In this document: positions 6,922 through 15,900 of the stretch, in pieces
Position numbering within the stretch: the stretch's first letter is position 1
How the letters are laid out: every line of letters starts with the position of its first letter
Origin: WJMT01 sp964445575
GTDB lineage: Bacteria; Acidobacteriota; Aminicenantia; Aminicenantales; Aminicenantaceae
Length of the DNA stretch: 27,135 nt
Reading direction: 5' to 3'
NCBI GenBank assembly: GCA_964445575.1
Contig: CAYULB010000026.1
Coordinates: 1-27,135, forward strand
Position numbers and translations under genes: made by a program
Notes under the pieces: generated by a model
What the model was told of the DNA's origin: nothing
Database searches by the model: none
The model's input: the letters and a program-made list of their open reading frames with translations, nothing else

Positions 6922-7737
6922 CTAGCTTGATTCAATGATTTTAATTTCAATATCCCCGCTTGATGTAGAAATATAAACAGATGTTCCTCCTGAACCTATT
7001 TTAAAATCCACTGCATTCTGTTTTTCCTGCTCGCCTGAGTCGAATTCACTTCTGAACAAACCATCAGGAAAGAAAGCTTTGATATGGGCATTGACGTTTT
7101 CCTGAAGAAAAAGAGTCACATTTCCCTTTTGTACGTTGAATGATATCACATCTTCCTGCCTTAAATCATAAAGACTGGCCTGAAGAGAACCTTTAATGAC
7201 CGAAGCATCCAGTGACCCGGAGAAATTATCTACCTCAATATTACCTTCTTCCAGTCTAACAAATGCAGAACCATAAACATCTGCAATGAATACATCTCCT
7301 TTTCGAGCTAAAATCTCTTTCAGATTTATAAAGCGGGGAGTTTTAATATAATAATCTACAATAGTGTCAAGGCCTTGTTCTGAAGGAGACTTTGTGTTTA
7401 TATAAATATGATCATCTCCGTATCGTTCCAAATCAATCCTTGCAATATCCTGCCGAGGCAAAGCAAATCGAATGTAGCTTCTTTGGGGCCTGGGCACCAT
7501 TTTTTGTGCAAAGACCTCTACTTTATTTTGATCCCACCCAGTGATTTCAATGGCTCCATCAAAATTCCTCAAGGATATCATCCCACCGGGGGAAAATGGC
7601 AGGTTTCTTTGAAAATCCTCTATGGGAATCAATCCTCTTGGATCCTGATATTCTACGATTCTCACCACACATGAAAAGCTCAAAATGATAAAAGAAAAAA
7701 GGAGCGCACAGCTAACATGAAATTTCTTTATGTTCAT
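6922..7737 (-). CDS. Exported DUF4097-like beta-solenoid protein, possible lipoprotein
   Basis: The 271-residue protein starts with a signal sequence whose hydrophobic core ends in SFSC (Cys about residue 23). The lipobox is imperfect, so lipid anchoring is uncertain. The remainder consists of short beta-strand repeats, for example GGMISLRNFDGAIEITGWD, GDVFIADVYGSAFVRLEEGN and STSSGDIEIKI. The D/N-G-x-I-x-I pattern is that of DUF4097/adhesin-like solenoid proteins, often found near anti-sigma or regulatory membrane proteins. No function can be assigned. A strong AAGGAGG site lies 7 bp before the ATG, and a TATAAT is present upstream at 7763-7768 (minus) without a good -35. Confidence 0.7.
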   Translation of the reverse strand: MNIKKFHVSCALLFSFIILSFSCVVRIVEYQDPRGLIPIEDFQRNLPFSPGGMISLRNFDGAIEITGWDQNKVEVFAQKMVPRPQRSYIRFALPRQDIARIDLERYGDDHIYINTKSPSEQGLDTIVDYYIKTPRFINLKEILARKGDVFIADVYGSAFVRLEEGNIEVDNFSGSLDASVIKGSLQASLYDLRQEDVISFNVQKGNVTLFLQENVNAHIKAFFPDGLFRSEFDSGEQEKQNAVDFKIGSGGTSVYISTSSGDIEIKIIESS

Positions 7738-7849
7738 GTTATCCTCCTTGTTTTTAATTCTATTATAATCATTATCAGCATATCAATTCCACAATAAAAA
7801 AAATAGATTCAAAAGAAAACGTCCTAATTGCTCCTGAAACAGTCTAGGC

Positions 7850-7908
7850 TATCGTGGAAAGGAAAATAATAATGAAAACATCACTATTTTTTTATGAATG
7901 GGTCAGGT
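7850..7908 (+). repeat. Dispersed intergenic repeat R3 (right half)
   Basis: This copy aligns with the right part of R1/R5: CTATCGTGG..., AATAATAATGAAAACATCAC, then TATTTTTTTATGAATGGGTCAGG. The hallmark GCC is changed to ACT. The left arm is absent. It points to the PurF-like gene 90 bp downstream. The -10-like AATAAT is retained but the -35 position (TAGGCT) is poor. Confidence 0.65.
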
Positions 7909-7919
7909 AAGATTATCTT

Positions 7920-7947
7920 TTGAATAATATTCTTAATGGTGTAGAAT
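7920..7947 (+). promoter_or_regulatory. Putative promoter of the PurF-like gene
   Basis: TTGAAT (7920-7925) and TAGAAT (7942-7947) are 16 bp apart, predicting a start near 7954 and a leader of about 45 nt. It lies directly downstream of repeat R3, so this gene may have its own promoter in addition to any repeat activity. Confidence 0.4.
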
Positions 7948-7998
7948 TATCAAAAAGGATTAAAGTTGCTGGTATTTTTGATTTAAAGGAGAGGTTTT

Positions 7999-9408
7999 AT
8001 GGGAGGTTTTTTCGGCATTGTTTCAAAAAAAGATGCAGTCAACGACTTATTTTTTGGGACTGACTACCATTCTCACCTCGGGACTAAGCGGGGAGGTCTT
8101 GCTGTCAGGACCAGGCAAGGCTTCATCAAACACATTCACAATATCGAAAATGCGCTTTTCAGGTCGAAATTTGCTTATGATGTCAGGAAACTACAGGGAA
8201 AAACAGGAATTGGAGTCATCAGTGACTATGAAAATCAACCCCTGGTAATCCGTTCTCATCTAGGTGACTACGCCATAGTCACAGTAGGGGCTATTAACAA
8301 CATTGACAGCCTCTATAAAAAAACTTTTCAGGAGAAGGGAATTCATTTTGCTGAAATCACCAAAGGAGAAGTCAATCCTACTGAGCTCGTGGCAACCCTA
8401 ATAAACCAACAAGAATCCTTTGAAAAAGGAATATATCTTGCCCAAGAGTCCATAAAAGGCTCCTGTTCTCTTTTGGTTTTAACTGAAAAGGGACTCTATG
8501 CAGCCCGCGATAAACTAGGCCGGACTCCTATTGTGCTGGGCAAAAAAAAAGAAAGTTATGCTGTCACTCTTGAAACCTGCGCATTTCCTAATCTAGGATT
8601 CAAAACTGTTAAATATTTAGGGCCGGGAGAAATCATATTTATCAATGAACAAGGTATCAAACAGAAAAAAAGTCCTCAAAAAAACATGCAGATCTGTGCT
8701 TTTCTTTGGGTTTACTATGGTTATCCTTCATCTTCCTACGAAGGCATCAATGTAGAATATGTTCGAAATAGATGTGGGGCCAAGCTTTTTGAAAATGATG
8801 ATGTCCGCCCAGATTTTGTGGCCGGAATTCCGGATTCAGGTATCGCTCATGGCCTAGGCTATGCCAGTGAAGCAAGAATCCCTTTTAAGAGGCCGTTTGT
8901 AAAATACACTCCTACATGGCAGAGAAGTTTTATGCCGCAAGAACAAAAATCCAGAGATCTGGTTGCCAAAATGAAACTAATTCCTGTGCATGAAATGATC
9001 AAACAGAAAAAATTGGTTTTCTGTGAAGATTCAATTGTTAGAGGCACTCAACTGAAAGATACCATACAAAGATTGTTTGATCTGGGAGCTTTGGAAGTGC
9101 ATATGAGACCCGCCTGCCCTCCTCTTTTGTTTAAATGTAAATTTTTGAACTTTTCTAGGTCAAAGTCAGAGCTAGACCTGGCAGCAAGAAAAGCTATCAG
9201 CGAGCTGGAAAGTAAAGATTTTAGAAATATAAAGGAATACACTCAATATGGCTCTACAAAATACTTGAAGATGGTGGATAAGATAAGGCAGAGGCTCAAT
9301 CTCACTTCTCTGAAATACCAAAAACTCAGTGATCTCGTCGATGCCATCGGACTTCCGAAAAGCAAGCTGTGTACTTATTGCTGGGATAAAGAAGAACCTT
9401 ATTCTTAA
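7999..9408 (+). CDS. PurF-like amidophosphoribosyltransferase homologue lacking the catalytic Cys
   Basis: The 469-residue product aligns with PurF, which makes phosphoribosylamine from PRPP and glutamine in purine synthesis. The phosphoribosyltransferase half is well kept: IPDSGIAHGLGYA (277-289) and the PRPP loop FCEDSIVRGT (341-350, Glu for the first Asp). Cys at 233, 373 (or 380), 458 and 461 fit the 4Fe-4S ligands of the Bacillus-type enzyme. The glutaminase half is degenerate: the start reads MGGFFGI where PurF has MCGIFGI, so the N-terminal nucleophile is Gly. The RYST and HNG substrate motifs are also missing. From memory, similar Cys-less homologues occur in Bacteroidetes. It may use free ammonia or have a different role. 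A GGAG site 7-8 bp upstream fixes the start. Confidence 0.88.
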   Translation: MGGFFGIVSKKDAVNDLFFGTDYHSHLGTKRGGLAVRTRQGFIKHIHNIENALFRSKFAYDVRKLQGKTGIGVISDYENQPLVIRSHLGDYAIVTVGAINNIDSLYKKTFQEKGIHFAEITKGEVNPTELVATLINQQESFEKGIYLAQESIKGSCSLLVLTEKGLYAARDKLGRTPIVLGKKKESYAVTLETCAFPNLGFKTVKYLGPGEIIFINEQGIKQKKSPQKNMQICAFLWVYYGYPSSSYEGINVEYVRNRCGAKLFENDDVRPDFVAGIPDSGIAHGLGYASEARIPFKRPFVKYTPTWQRSFMPQEQKSRDLVAKMKLIPVHEMIKQKKLVFCEDSIVRGTQLKDTIQRLFDLGALEVHMRPACPPLLFKCKFLNFSRSKSELDLAARKAISELESKDFRNIKEYTQYGSTKYLKMVDKIRQRLNLTSLKYQKLSDLVDAIGLPKSKLCTYCWDKEEPYS

Positions 9409-10805
9409 CAACTTTCCATTTCCCCTTTTATATCAGGAGAATATCTCTTGCACTGGTTTCTTCCGTGGGTTTTTGCAAAATACATAGCTGAATCAGCAGC
9501 TTTGATGAGAGATTCAGGGGAAGTCCCATCCTCAGGGAAAAGAGAATATCCCAGGCTTGCTGTGATTTCTATCTGAAATCCTTCGATCTCAAACGGCCTG
9601 CTCAGCTCAGATATAATAGTGGTGGCTTTTTTTGAAACATCTTTTTCGTTTTTTATCTCGGGGAGAAGAAGAGTGTATTCATCTCCTCCCATTCGAGCCA
9701 GGGTATCCATATCTCTTTTAAGCTTATTTAGACGAGAGCCAACAGCTATCAGCAACTTATCCCCTATGCTGTGTCCTTTCGAATCATTTATCCTTTTAAA
9801 TTTGTCTAAATCAATGTATAGAAGTGCGGCGATGTATTTATTTCGGCGCGCTCTTGCCAGCTCCTTAGCTAAATGGTCATAGAATAAAAGTCTATTTTTT
9901 AATCCGGTCAGTCGATCATGAGTGGCTGCATGATAGAGCTGTCTCTCCGCCAGTTTCCTAGGAGTAATATCCCGGGCTACAAAACACAATGTTTTTTTCC
10001 CGCTAAAATTGATTATATTTACGCTTATTTCTACATCTACAAGGGTACCATTTTTGCGTCTGAACTTTCTCTCCCCAATAAAATAGGAATGCTTTTTTAA
10101 TACATCCAGTATCTTAAGATAAATGTCTTCCTGCTCCACAGCCAAAAAATCATAAAGCGTTAAATCCTTTATTTCATCCTGGGTATATCCCAGTAAGCTT
10201 TGAACGGCTTTATTGGCCTCTAATATCGACCGACTATCAATATCAGCAAGGAATACATATTCTGTACTCTGTGTGAAGATAGCTTTGTACTTTTGTTCAC
10301 TTTCAGCTAATAATTCTTCTCTTTTCTTTGCTTCAGTAATATTTTTTATTCCCAATATAAATCCGAAAAATTTCCCGTTAGCAGAATCAAGTTTAGAGAC
10401 TTTTGCCTTAAATATACTTTCCTTTCCTTGGATTTCTATCGAATATTCAAAACACGACGGCCTGCCTTGGTCTTCCACCTCATTGATTGCATTCTGCAGC
10501 TTTTCACTGACTTCTTTTGAAAAAACCTGACTCAAATGTTTTCCTAAAAACTTATGGGGGGCGGAAAAAATATCAGACTTCTTTGTGCCATGGTAACAGC
10601 GGATAAACGTACCATCCAGACCCAAAACAAAAAAAGTGTCATCCAAAGACTCAATGATGGATAATAAGTTTTTATGTTTTGTTCTTTCTGTGTCTAGTTT
10701 AAGTTTTATTTCAACTCGGGTGTCTTCCAGTTCAGAGAGTTCTTTCTGAAGCCTTTTGTTTTCCTTTATCAATTCAACTTTGGTTTTTTCTTTTCTTTTG
10801 TCCAT
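9405..10805 (-). CDS. PAS-PAS-GGDEF diguanylate cyclase (cytoplasmic sensor)
   Basis: The 466-residue protein has an N-terminal coiled coil (about 5-45) and two PAS domains (about 46-160 and 170-285, the second with the typical ...FVARDITPRKLAERQL exit helix). A GGDEF domain occupies about 290-455. The active-site motif is GGDEY (373-377). RDMD at 364-367, exactly five residues before it, is a canonical inhibitory I-site, so product feedback by c-di-GMP is expected. There are no membrane segments or EAL domain. The start has an AGGAA site. The only good promoter upstream lies in repeat R4. Its stop shares four bases (TTAA) with the stop of the convergent PurF-like gene. Confidence 0.93.
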   Translation of the reverse strand: MDKRKEKTKVELIKENKRLQKELSELEDTRVEIKLKLDTERTKHKNLLSIIESLDDTFFVLGLDGTFIRCYHGTKKSDIFSAPHKFLGKHLSQVFSKEVSEKLQNAINEVEDQGRPSCFEYSIEIQGKESIFKAKVSKLDSANGKFFGFILGIKNITEAKKREELLAESEQKYKAIFTQSTEYVFLADIDSRSILEANKAVQSLLGYTQDEIKDLTLYDFLAVEQEDIYLKILDVLKKHSYFIGERKFRRKNGTLVDVEISVNIINFSGKKTLCFVARDITPRKLAERQLYHAATHDRLTGLKNRLLFYDHLAKELARARRNKYIAALLYIDLDKFKRINDSKGHSIGDKLLIAVGSRLNKLKRDMDTLARMGGDEYTLLLPEIKNEKDVSKKATTIISELSRPFEIEGFQIEITASLGYSLFPEDGTSPESLIKAADSAMYFAKTHGRNQCKRYSPDIKGEMESC

Positions 10806-10839
10806 GAAATTCCTAAATATTTTTTTTATAAATACTAAA

Positions 10840-10924
10840 CTGACCTATTCATAAAAAAGTGGCGATATTCTCATTATTTACTTATTCTCAGCTATGTACA
10901 AGATTTTTTCAAGAACAATCTCGC
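10840..10924 (-). repeat. Dispersed intergenic repeat R4 (inverted orientation)
   Basis: On the minus strand this reads GATTGTTCTTGAAAAAATCT, TGTACATAGCTGAGAATAAG, then ATATCGCCACTTTTTTATGA and ATAGGTCAG. It is nearly identical to the matching part of R1 and R5. It is the only copy on the minus strand and also the only one in front of a minus-strand gene, ending 35 bp before the GGDEF start codon. Confidence 0.75.
10873..10901 (-). promoter_or_regulatory. Promoter inside repeat R4, driving the GGDEF gene
   Basis: TTGTAC (10896-10901, minus) and AATAAT (10873-10878) are separated by 17 bp, and the same arrangement exists in R1 (TTGTAA-N17-AATAAT). The predicted start lies near 10866, within the ATCGCCAC box, so the conserved repeat end would form the 5' end of the mRNA leader. 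No other promoter of similar quality is seen before this gene. Confidence 0.5.
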
Positions 10925-10962
10925 GAATAATCCAGGCTAATTGAGAAAAACAAAAAAACAAT

Positions 10963-12087
10963 CTACTTTTTCGCTATTTTGAGTCTTTCTCCGACCGGAG
11001 GATGGGAATAAAAAAGAAGTTTAATCCATTTTTCTGGATAAGCATTGATCAGATTGCGATTTGCTAACCCTGCAATGGCATTTGAGAACGATGATTCATC
11101 TTCTATGTTATGCAATGCATAATGGTCTGCCTGTTTTTCGTAATGTCTTGACAATGCATTTCCTACCGGTCCAAACAAAAATGTTGAAACAGCACTTAAA
11201 ATCAGGGCAAAAAAAGGAAATACGGTCAGATTATTCCTTATTCCTGCCAAAAACTCAGGAAATAGCAATTTCATGACTTCATTGACCAAAAAAAATATCA
11301 TCACTTGCTGCACAGTACCTGTTAATATGAATTTCCAGATATGTTTGTATTTATAATGACCCACTTCATGAGCCACCACTGAAACTATTTCAGGAACAGA
11401 CATGTTCTCAATCAAGTTATCTCCAAGTACAACTCTTCGGGTCTTCCCAAGTCCGGCTAGAAAAGCATTTTCTTTTTTTGTCTTTCGGCTCATATCTTCC
11501 ATAAAAAAGCCACTGCTCTTAAGATCCTCTTTGGAAAGTATTTTTTCAAGGGCTTTAATGAGATTTTTGTTTCTTATCGGAGTGTATTTATGAAATATTG
11601 GAAAAATCAACACAGGAAAAAAAGTAGCAAACACAACACTCACCAGCGCACTGGCCAGGCCAGCAATCAACCACCAAAGCCGGGGAAATTCATTCATTAT
11701 CAGAAAGAGCAAACCCAATAGAATCCACATAAGGATAAGCCCAACCAAAAAGGACTTTCCTTGTTCAATCAACCAGCTTTTAAATGTTTGATTAGAAAAT
11801 CCCCACTTATGCTCATGTAAATAGCTGCTGTAAAAATCTACGGGAAGAGTTCCTAAAAATATCAACGAATGAAAACATATTACATAAAAGCTGAACGTCA
11901 AGACTATGGATTGACCTAAAAACAAATAAGCCAACTCCTTACTCAATCCACAGTAATGAAAGGCAAGAATCAAAACACATAAAACGAACATTTTACACAA
12001 GGAGATAAACCGCTTTTCTTTCTCATAAAGCTTAGCTCTTTTCTGAATCTCCTTGTCTAAAAGAGGATGGATAACATCTTGTTCCAT
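10963..12087 (-). CDS. M48 family zinc metalloprotease, Ste24/CAAX-protease-like
   Basis: The 374-residue integral membrane protease has about seven hydrophobic segments. The zinc motif HEVGH is at 240-244 within VVAHEVGHYKYKH. The third ligand Glu is in EKQAD (317-321). The C-terminal SHPPVGERL (361-369) is a hallmark of M48A. An N-terminal peptidase_M48_N region with several membrane helices makes it Ste24-like rather than HtpX-like. Bacterial members are thought to act in membrane-protein quality control; prenylated substrates are not expected. There is no Shine-Dalgarno. The predicted promoter (TTGCCT-N17-CATAAT) would start transcription only about six bases before the ATG, so translation may be nearly leaderless. 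Confidence 0.92.
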   Translation of the reverse strand: MEQDVIHPLLDKEIQKRAKLYEKEKRFISLCKMFVLCVLILAFHYCGLSKELAYLFLGQSIVLTFSFYVICFHSLIFLGTLPVDFYSSYLHEHKWGFSNQTFKSWLIEQGKSFLVGLILMWILLGLLFLIMNEFPRLWWLIAGLASALVSVVFATFFPVLIFPIFHKYTPIRNKNLIKALEKILSKEDLKSSGFFMEDMSRKTKKENAFLAGLGKTRRVVLGDNLIENMSVPEIVSVVAHEVGHYKYKHIWKFILTGTVQQVMIFFLVNEVMKLLFPEFLAGIRNNLTVFPFFALILSAVSTFLFGPVGNALSRHYEKQADHYALHNIEDESSFSNAIAGLANRNLINAYPEKWIKLLFYSHPPVGERLKIAKK

Positions 12088-12099
12088 TGTGAGTTTACT

Positions 12100-12140
12100 A
12101 TTATGGGAGATTTTTTTATTTCAGGCAAGTTGAAATAAAA
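12100..12140 (-). promoter_or_regulatory. Putative promoter and operator-like palindrome of the M48 gene
   Basis: On the minus strand TTGCCT (12123-12128) and CATAAT (12100-12105) are 17 bp apart. A 10-bp perfect inverted repeat (12114-12123 and 12131-12140, arm TTTATTTCA/TGAAATAAA plus one further A-T pair, 7-nt centre) covers the -35. It sits between divergent genes (M48 protease and TauE permease) and could be a repressor or activator site for one or both. Confidence 0.4.
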
Positions 12141-12239
12141 TCCAGGTAAAGTCACTTCTTACTTCTGGAGTCTTATAGGCAAATATTGTATGATTACTTT
12201 TGTGCTGAATATGAATACTTTTAGGAAAATGAAATTTAT

Positions 12240-12986
12240 ATGGATTGGACTCATCTAGGACTCCTTTTTGCAGTAGGAGCCATTGCTGGATTCATCAATG
12301 TCAATGCAGGCGGTGGCTCGAGCTTAACTTTACCAGCCCTGATTTTTTTAGGCCTGGATGCATCTGCAGCCAACGGAACGAATAGAGTAGGACTTCTCCT
12401 CCAAAATTTATTTGCTGTAGCCTCATTTAAGAAAAACAAAGTTCAGAACTTTAAAAAAAGCTCATTATTAGCTCTGTTCACTCTTCCAGGAGCTGTGGTA
12501 GGAGCTACAGCTGCAACTCAAGTGAGTGACATTCTTTTTCAAAAGATCCTGGGTGCAGTTCTAATTTTTATTGTCTTTTCTATGTTTCTCAGCCGCTCCT
12601 ATAAGAACCAAAACAATAAATCTCATTTAAAGAGAAGCTGGCTCATTTATCCTGCATTATTTGGAATCGGATTCTACGGTGGGTTTATTCAAGTAGGAGT
12701 AGGATTTCTCTTTATGGCTGCTTTATATCACTTATTAAGAGTCAATCTAGTTTTAGTCAATATGCATAAAGTTTTTATTGTTTTAATCTATACTCTGCCT
12801 GCACTTGCGATTTTTTTGTACACAGGAAATGTCAACTGGAAATACGGGCTAATACTGGCTGCTGGAAATGGACTCGGAGGATGGTGGGGAGCGCACGCTG
12901 CTGTAAAAGGAGGCGAGAAAATTATCCGCATCATTCTGGCTGTGGCTATCCTTATAATGGCAGCTAAATTATTCGAAATCTTTTGA
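12240..12986 (+). CDS. TauE/SafE family membrane permease
   Basis: The 248-residue protein has eight or so hydrophobic helices. The N-terminal signature GFINVNAGGGSSLTLPAL (about 17-34) is followed by ASAANGTNRVGLLLQN. The inverted-repeat half has GFYGGFIQVGVGFLFMAAL (about 144-162) and a final GGWWGAHAAVKGGEKIIR segment. This family exports sulfite, sulfoacetate or related organosulfur anions, but its members are functionally diverse and nothing nearby indicates sulfur metabolism. An AGGAAA site lies about 12 bp before the ATG. It ends 3 bp from the convergent outer-membrane protein gene. Confidence 0.9.
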   Translation: MDWTHLGLLFAVGAIAGFINVNAGGGSSLTLPALIFLGLDASAANGTNRVGLLLQNLFAVASFKKNKVQNFKKSSLLALFTLPGAVVGATAATQVSDILFQKILGAVLIFIVFSMFLSRSYKNQNNKSHLKRSWLIYPALFGIGFYGGFIQVGVGFLFMAALYHLLRVNLVLVNMHKVFIVLIYTLPALAIFLYTGNVNWKYGLILAAGNGLGGWWGAHAAVKGGEKIIRIILAVAILIMAAKLFEIF

Positions 12987-12989
12987 TTT

Positions 12990-15900
12990 TTAAAAACCAG
13001 GAGTGAAAGTTAACTGAAAATAGCTTTTTTTCATAGGCCTGTCAAAAGGAGTCACATAGGAAAGTCCCAATACAAAATAACCAAACAGATTAACTCGAAT
13101 GCCTACTCCTGCACTCGATATAAGCTCTCTTTTTCCCCCTAAAAACCAGGCCCTGTCTTCTCCTTCTTCCCTCCAAGCTATGCCAGAGTCATAAAAAGCA
13201 ATGAAATCCACGGGAAATATTCCATAATACCCTTTTCCCAGCCCTAAAATTTGAAAAAGTGGAAATCGAAGCTCCAAATTAGCCACTATCACTTTACTCC
13301 CGAACAATTGTCCAAAAATAAAGCAGTCTCCCCCCGAACCACATTCTTCAACACTGAATGAATTGGTATTATACCCCCTAACAAAAGATTCAAAGCCGAT
13401 AAAAATCGGGTATAACCTGTAATCCTCTGCATCTTTCCCATACCTTCCGTAATGCAGGACCCGAAAAGCAAGGGTGAAGGGACGAACAGGCATCAAATAA
13501 TGCCGGTAATCAGCAAAGATATTTACAAAATCTAAGGAACCGAAATAAGGAGAAACTTTTAAAATATAATTATTTCCCAGTATAGGACTGGTCGCTCCAA
13601 AATACGAGCTGTCATGCACCAGGGCTGTATTAAAATAGCCCAAACTGAGTCCATCTGGTGCGGGGATTTTCTCTTTTTTAAGTCCAAGTTGAATCCCGCT
13701 CAAAGCTGAATAAGTCCAGGTCCATACTTCACTGTTGTAATGAATAAAACGGTAGCCACCAGATAATTCGACCCTGGAGACTTTAGAAAACGGATAATCA
13801 GCAAAACCAGTGACCTGATAATTGATCTGACGGAATATGTATTTTTTTTCTTGTATGACTGGCTCACCGTTTATTTCCCCTAACCGGAGAGAGTAACCCC
13901 CTGTAATGTAGGGGATCCTTTGAAGAATACCTCCCCAATGAAGCCGGCGTCTGCTGTTTTTATATCCTATTATCCCTGCTGAATCGATCAGTCGGTTATT
14001 CAATTGAATGATGGTGGATAAGCTGTGGTAACCCAGCATATCACTAAAAAACAAAGACACTCCTCCTCCGGTATAAAGGCCAAACCTATCCGCCCCTATC
14101 GCCACACTAGGCTGACTGATAAAATCGAGTTTTAAATCAGGTTTGTAATCAGAGATTTGATAGTCAGATTTTTCAGGAAGACCGTACAAGGGATTCTTTA
14201 TAAGATTTATCACTTCACCCTCAGGCCTTGTTCTAGGGGGAAGAAGGGAAGGTTTTATGCCCCCAAAATCTAGGGTCTTTTTTTCTTCAAGATTCTCACT
14301 GGAAATCGTTTTATAATAAATACTGTAAGCCCCTCTATTATACAAACAGTAAGCAATGATTTTCGGATTCCGAGAGATTGAAAAAGCCGGACTGATCCCT
14401 GTAATACCAGAGACTCCCGTGTAGACATTGGTGATCTGTGATAGTTTTTGAGACTTGATGTCAATCATGTAAATATTATTGATTCCGTTCTGGTCTGACA
14501 AGAAATAAATCTTATCTGAATCATCTGACCATTGAGGGTTTGTATTCTGAGCCTTTTTAAAACCAATAACCCTGGTGATTTCTCCTGAATAAGGGTCAAT
14601 AAGTGCCAGCTCAAGTTTTCCAATGCTCAAAATTGACAAGTCTGTTGAAAATCTTTCTGTCGAAAAAGCAATAAACCTTCCATCCGGAGACCATGCAGGA
14701 TGCAGGTCTCCGTACGGATCTTTGGTTAATCTCTTCAGGCTCTTTTCTTTAATGTTATATTTATACAGATCTGAAATTCCTCCAGCCTGGGCAGAAAAAG
14801 CAATAAACCTTCCATCTGGAGACCAAGTCAGACCTGAAATCTCATCCAATTGATCCAACACGATCTCTTGTTCTTTTTCCCCTTTTTCTGCATGAATGAT
14901 GCAGATAACTGGTTTCCCTCTACTTACAGCTCCAAAAGCAAAACGTTTCCCTTGGAAATCCCAGCTTCCAGCGGATTTAATGAAATTAAGGCTTTCAAAA
15001 TGTGGATTTAAGGCAGTACTGGTAAGTTTCCGTATTATTTTACCTGTTTTGACATCCGCCATATACAGCTCTATAGAAAAGAGATCTTTACTTGAAAAAT
15101 AAACTACCTTTTTCCCATCCGGGCTTAAAGAAGGAGTCACATTCAGCCTGATTTCTTCATTTCCCATAATAATGGGGAAATCTGATTGAAAAGAAGACTG
15201 AGTCTTACTCAAAAGAGGACGGTATGAACGGTTAAGCGAGCTGTGCCATTCTTCGGATAAACTTTCAACACTTGTTTTAAGAGAGGTTTCAATTGCAGAT
15301 CTATAGTTACCCAGACGGGCCGCGGATTTTATTATACTGGAAACAGCCTTATCTCCCCACTTCCCTGTTATGTAGGCCCATAATGACTGTCCATACCTGT
15401 AAGGAAAAAATCTGGGGTTTTGGAGCTTTTTTATAGACGGAAGTTCTCCCTTACTTACAGCATCCCGCATCCACATGGCAGTATTGGGGTCAACAGGTCC
15501 TACTGAAAGATACTCAGCCATGCCTTCTATCAGCCATAAAGGAAACTGAAGAAGCGGTGAAGACATTCTGGCAACAGAAGAATTCCCAATAGATGTCATA
15601 TCAAACTGAAAAGCATGAACCAGCTCATGGCCTATTACATGGTCGGTAGCAGACAAGGTAGCGCTAAAAGGAAGGACAATTCTCCTTTTTAGGAGTTCAG
15701 TGACTCCGCCGGTTCCCTCCCCTATTGTCCCAGGAATAGCCGTAGTCTGCTGAAAATGAGTGGAGCCTGCGTACAGGATAAGAGGCTGTCTTCCTTCAAG
15801 GTCATGACGAAGCAAGCGAGAGTACCTTGTATACCACCGTTCAGCCATTCTTGCTGCTTGAACCGCTGCCTCCTTCATTTCAGGATAGAAATAGATATCA

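Noticed and set aside
9619..9882. Long open frames antisense to the GGDEF, BNR and GGT genes
   Set aside because: They lie wholly inside well-supported genes, lack ribosome sites and show no recognisable domains; they are byproducts of the coding strand's composition.
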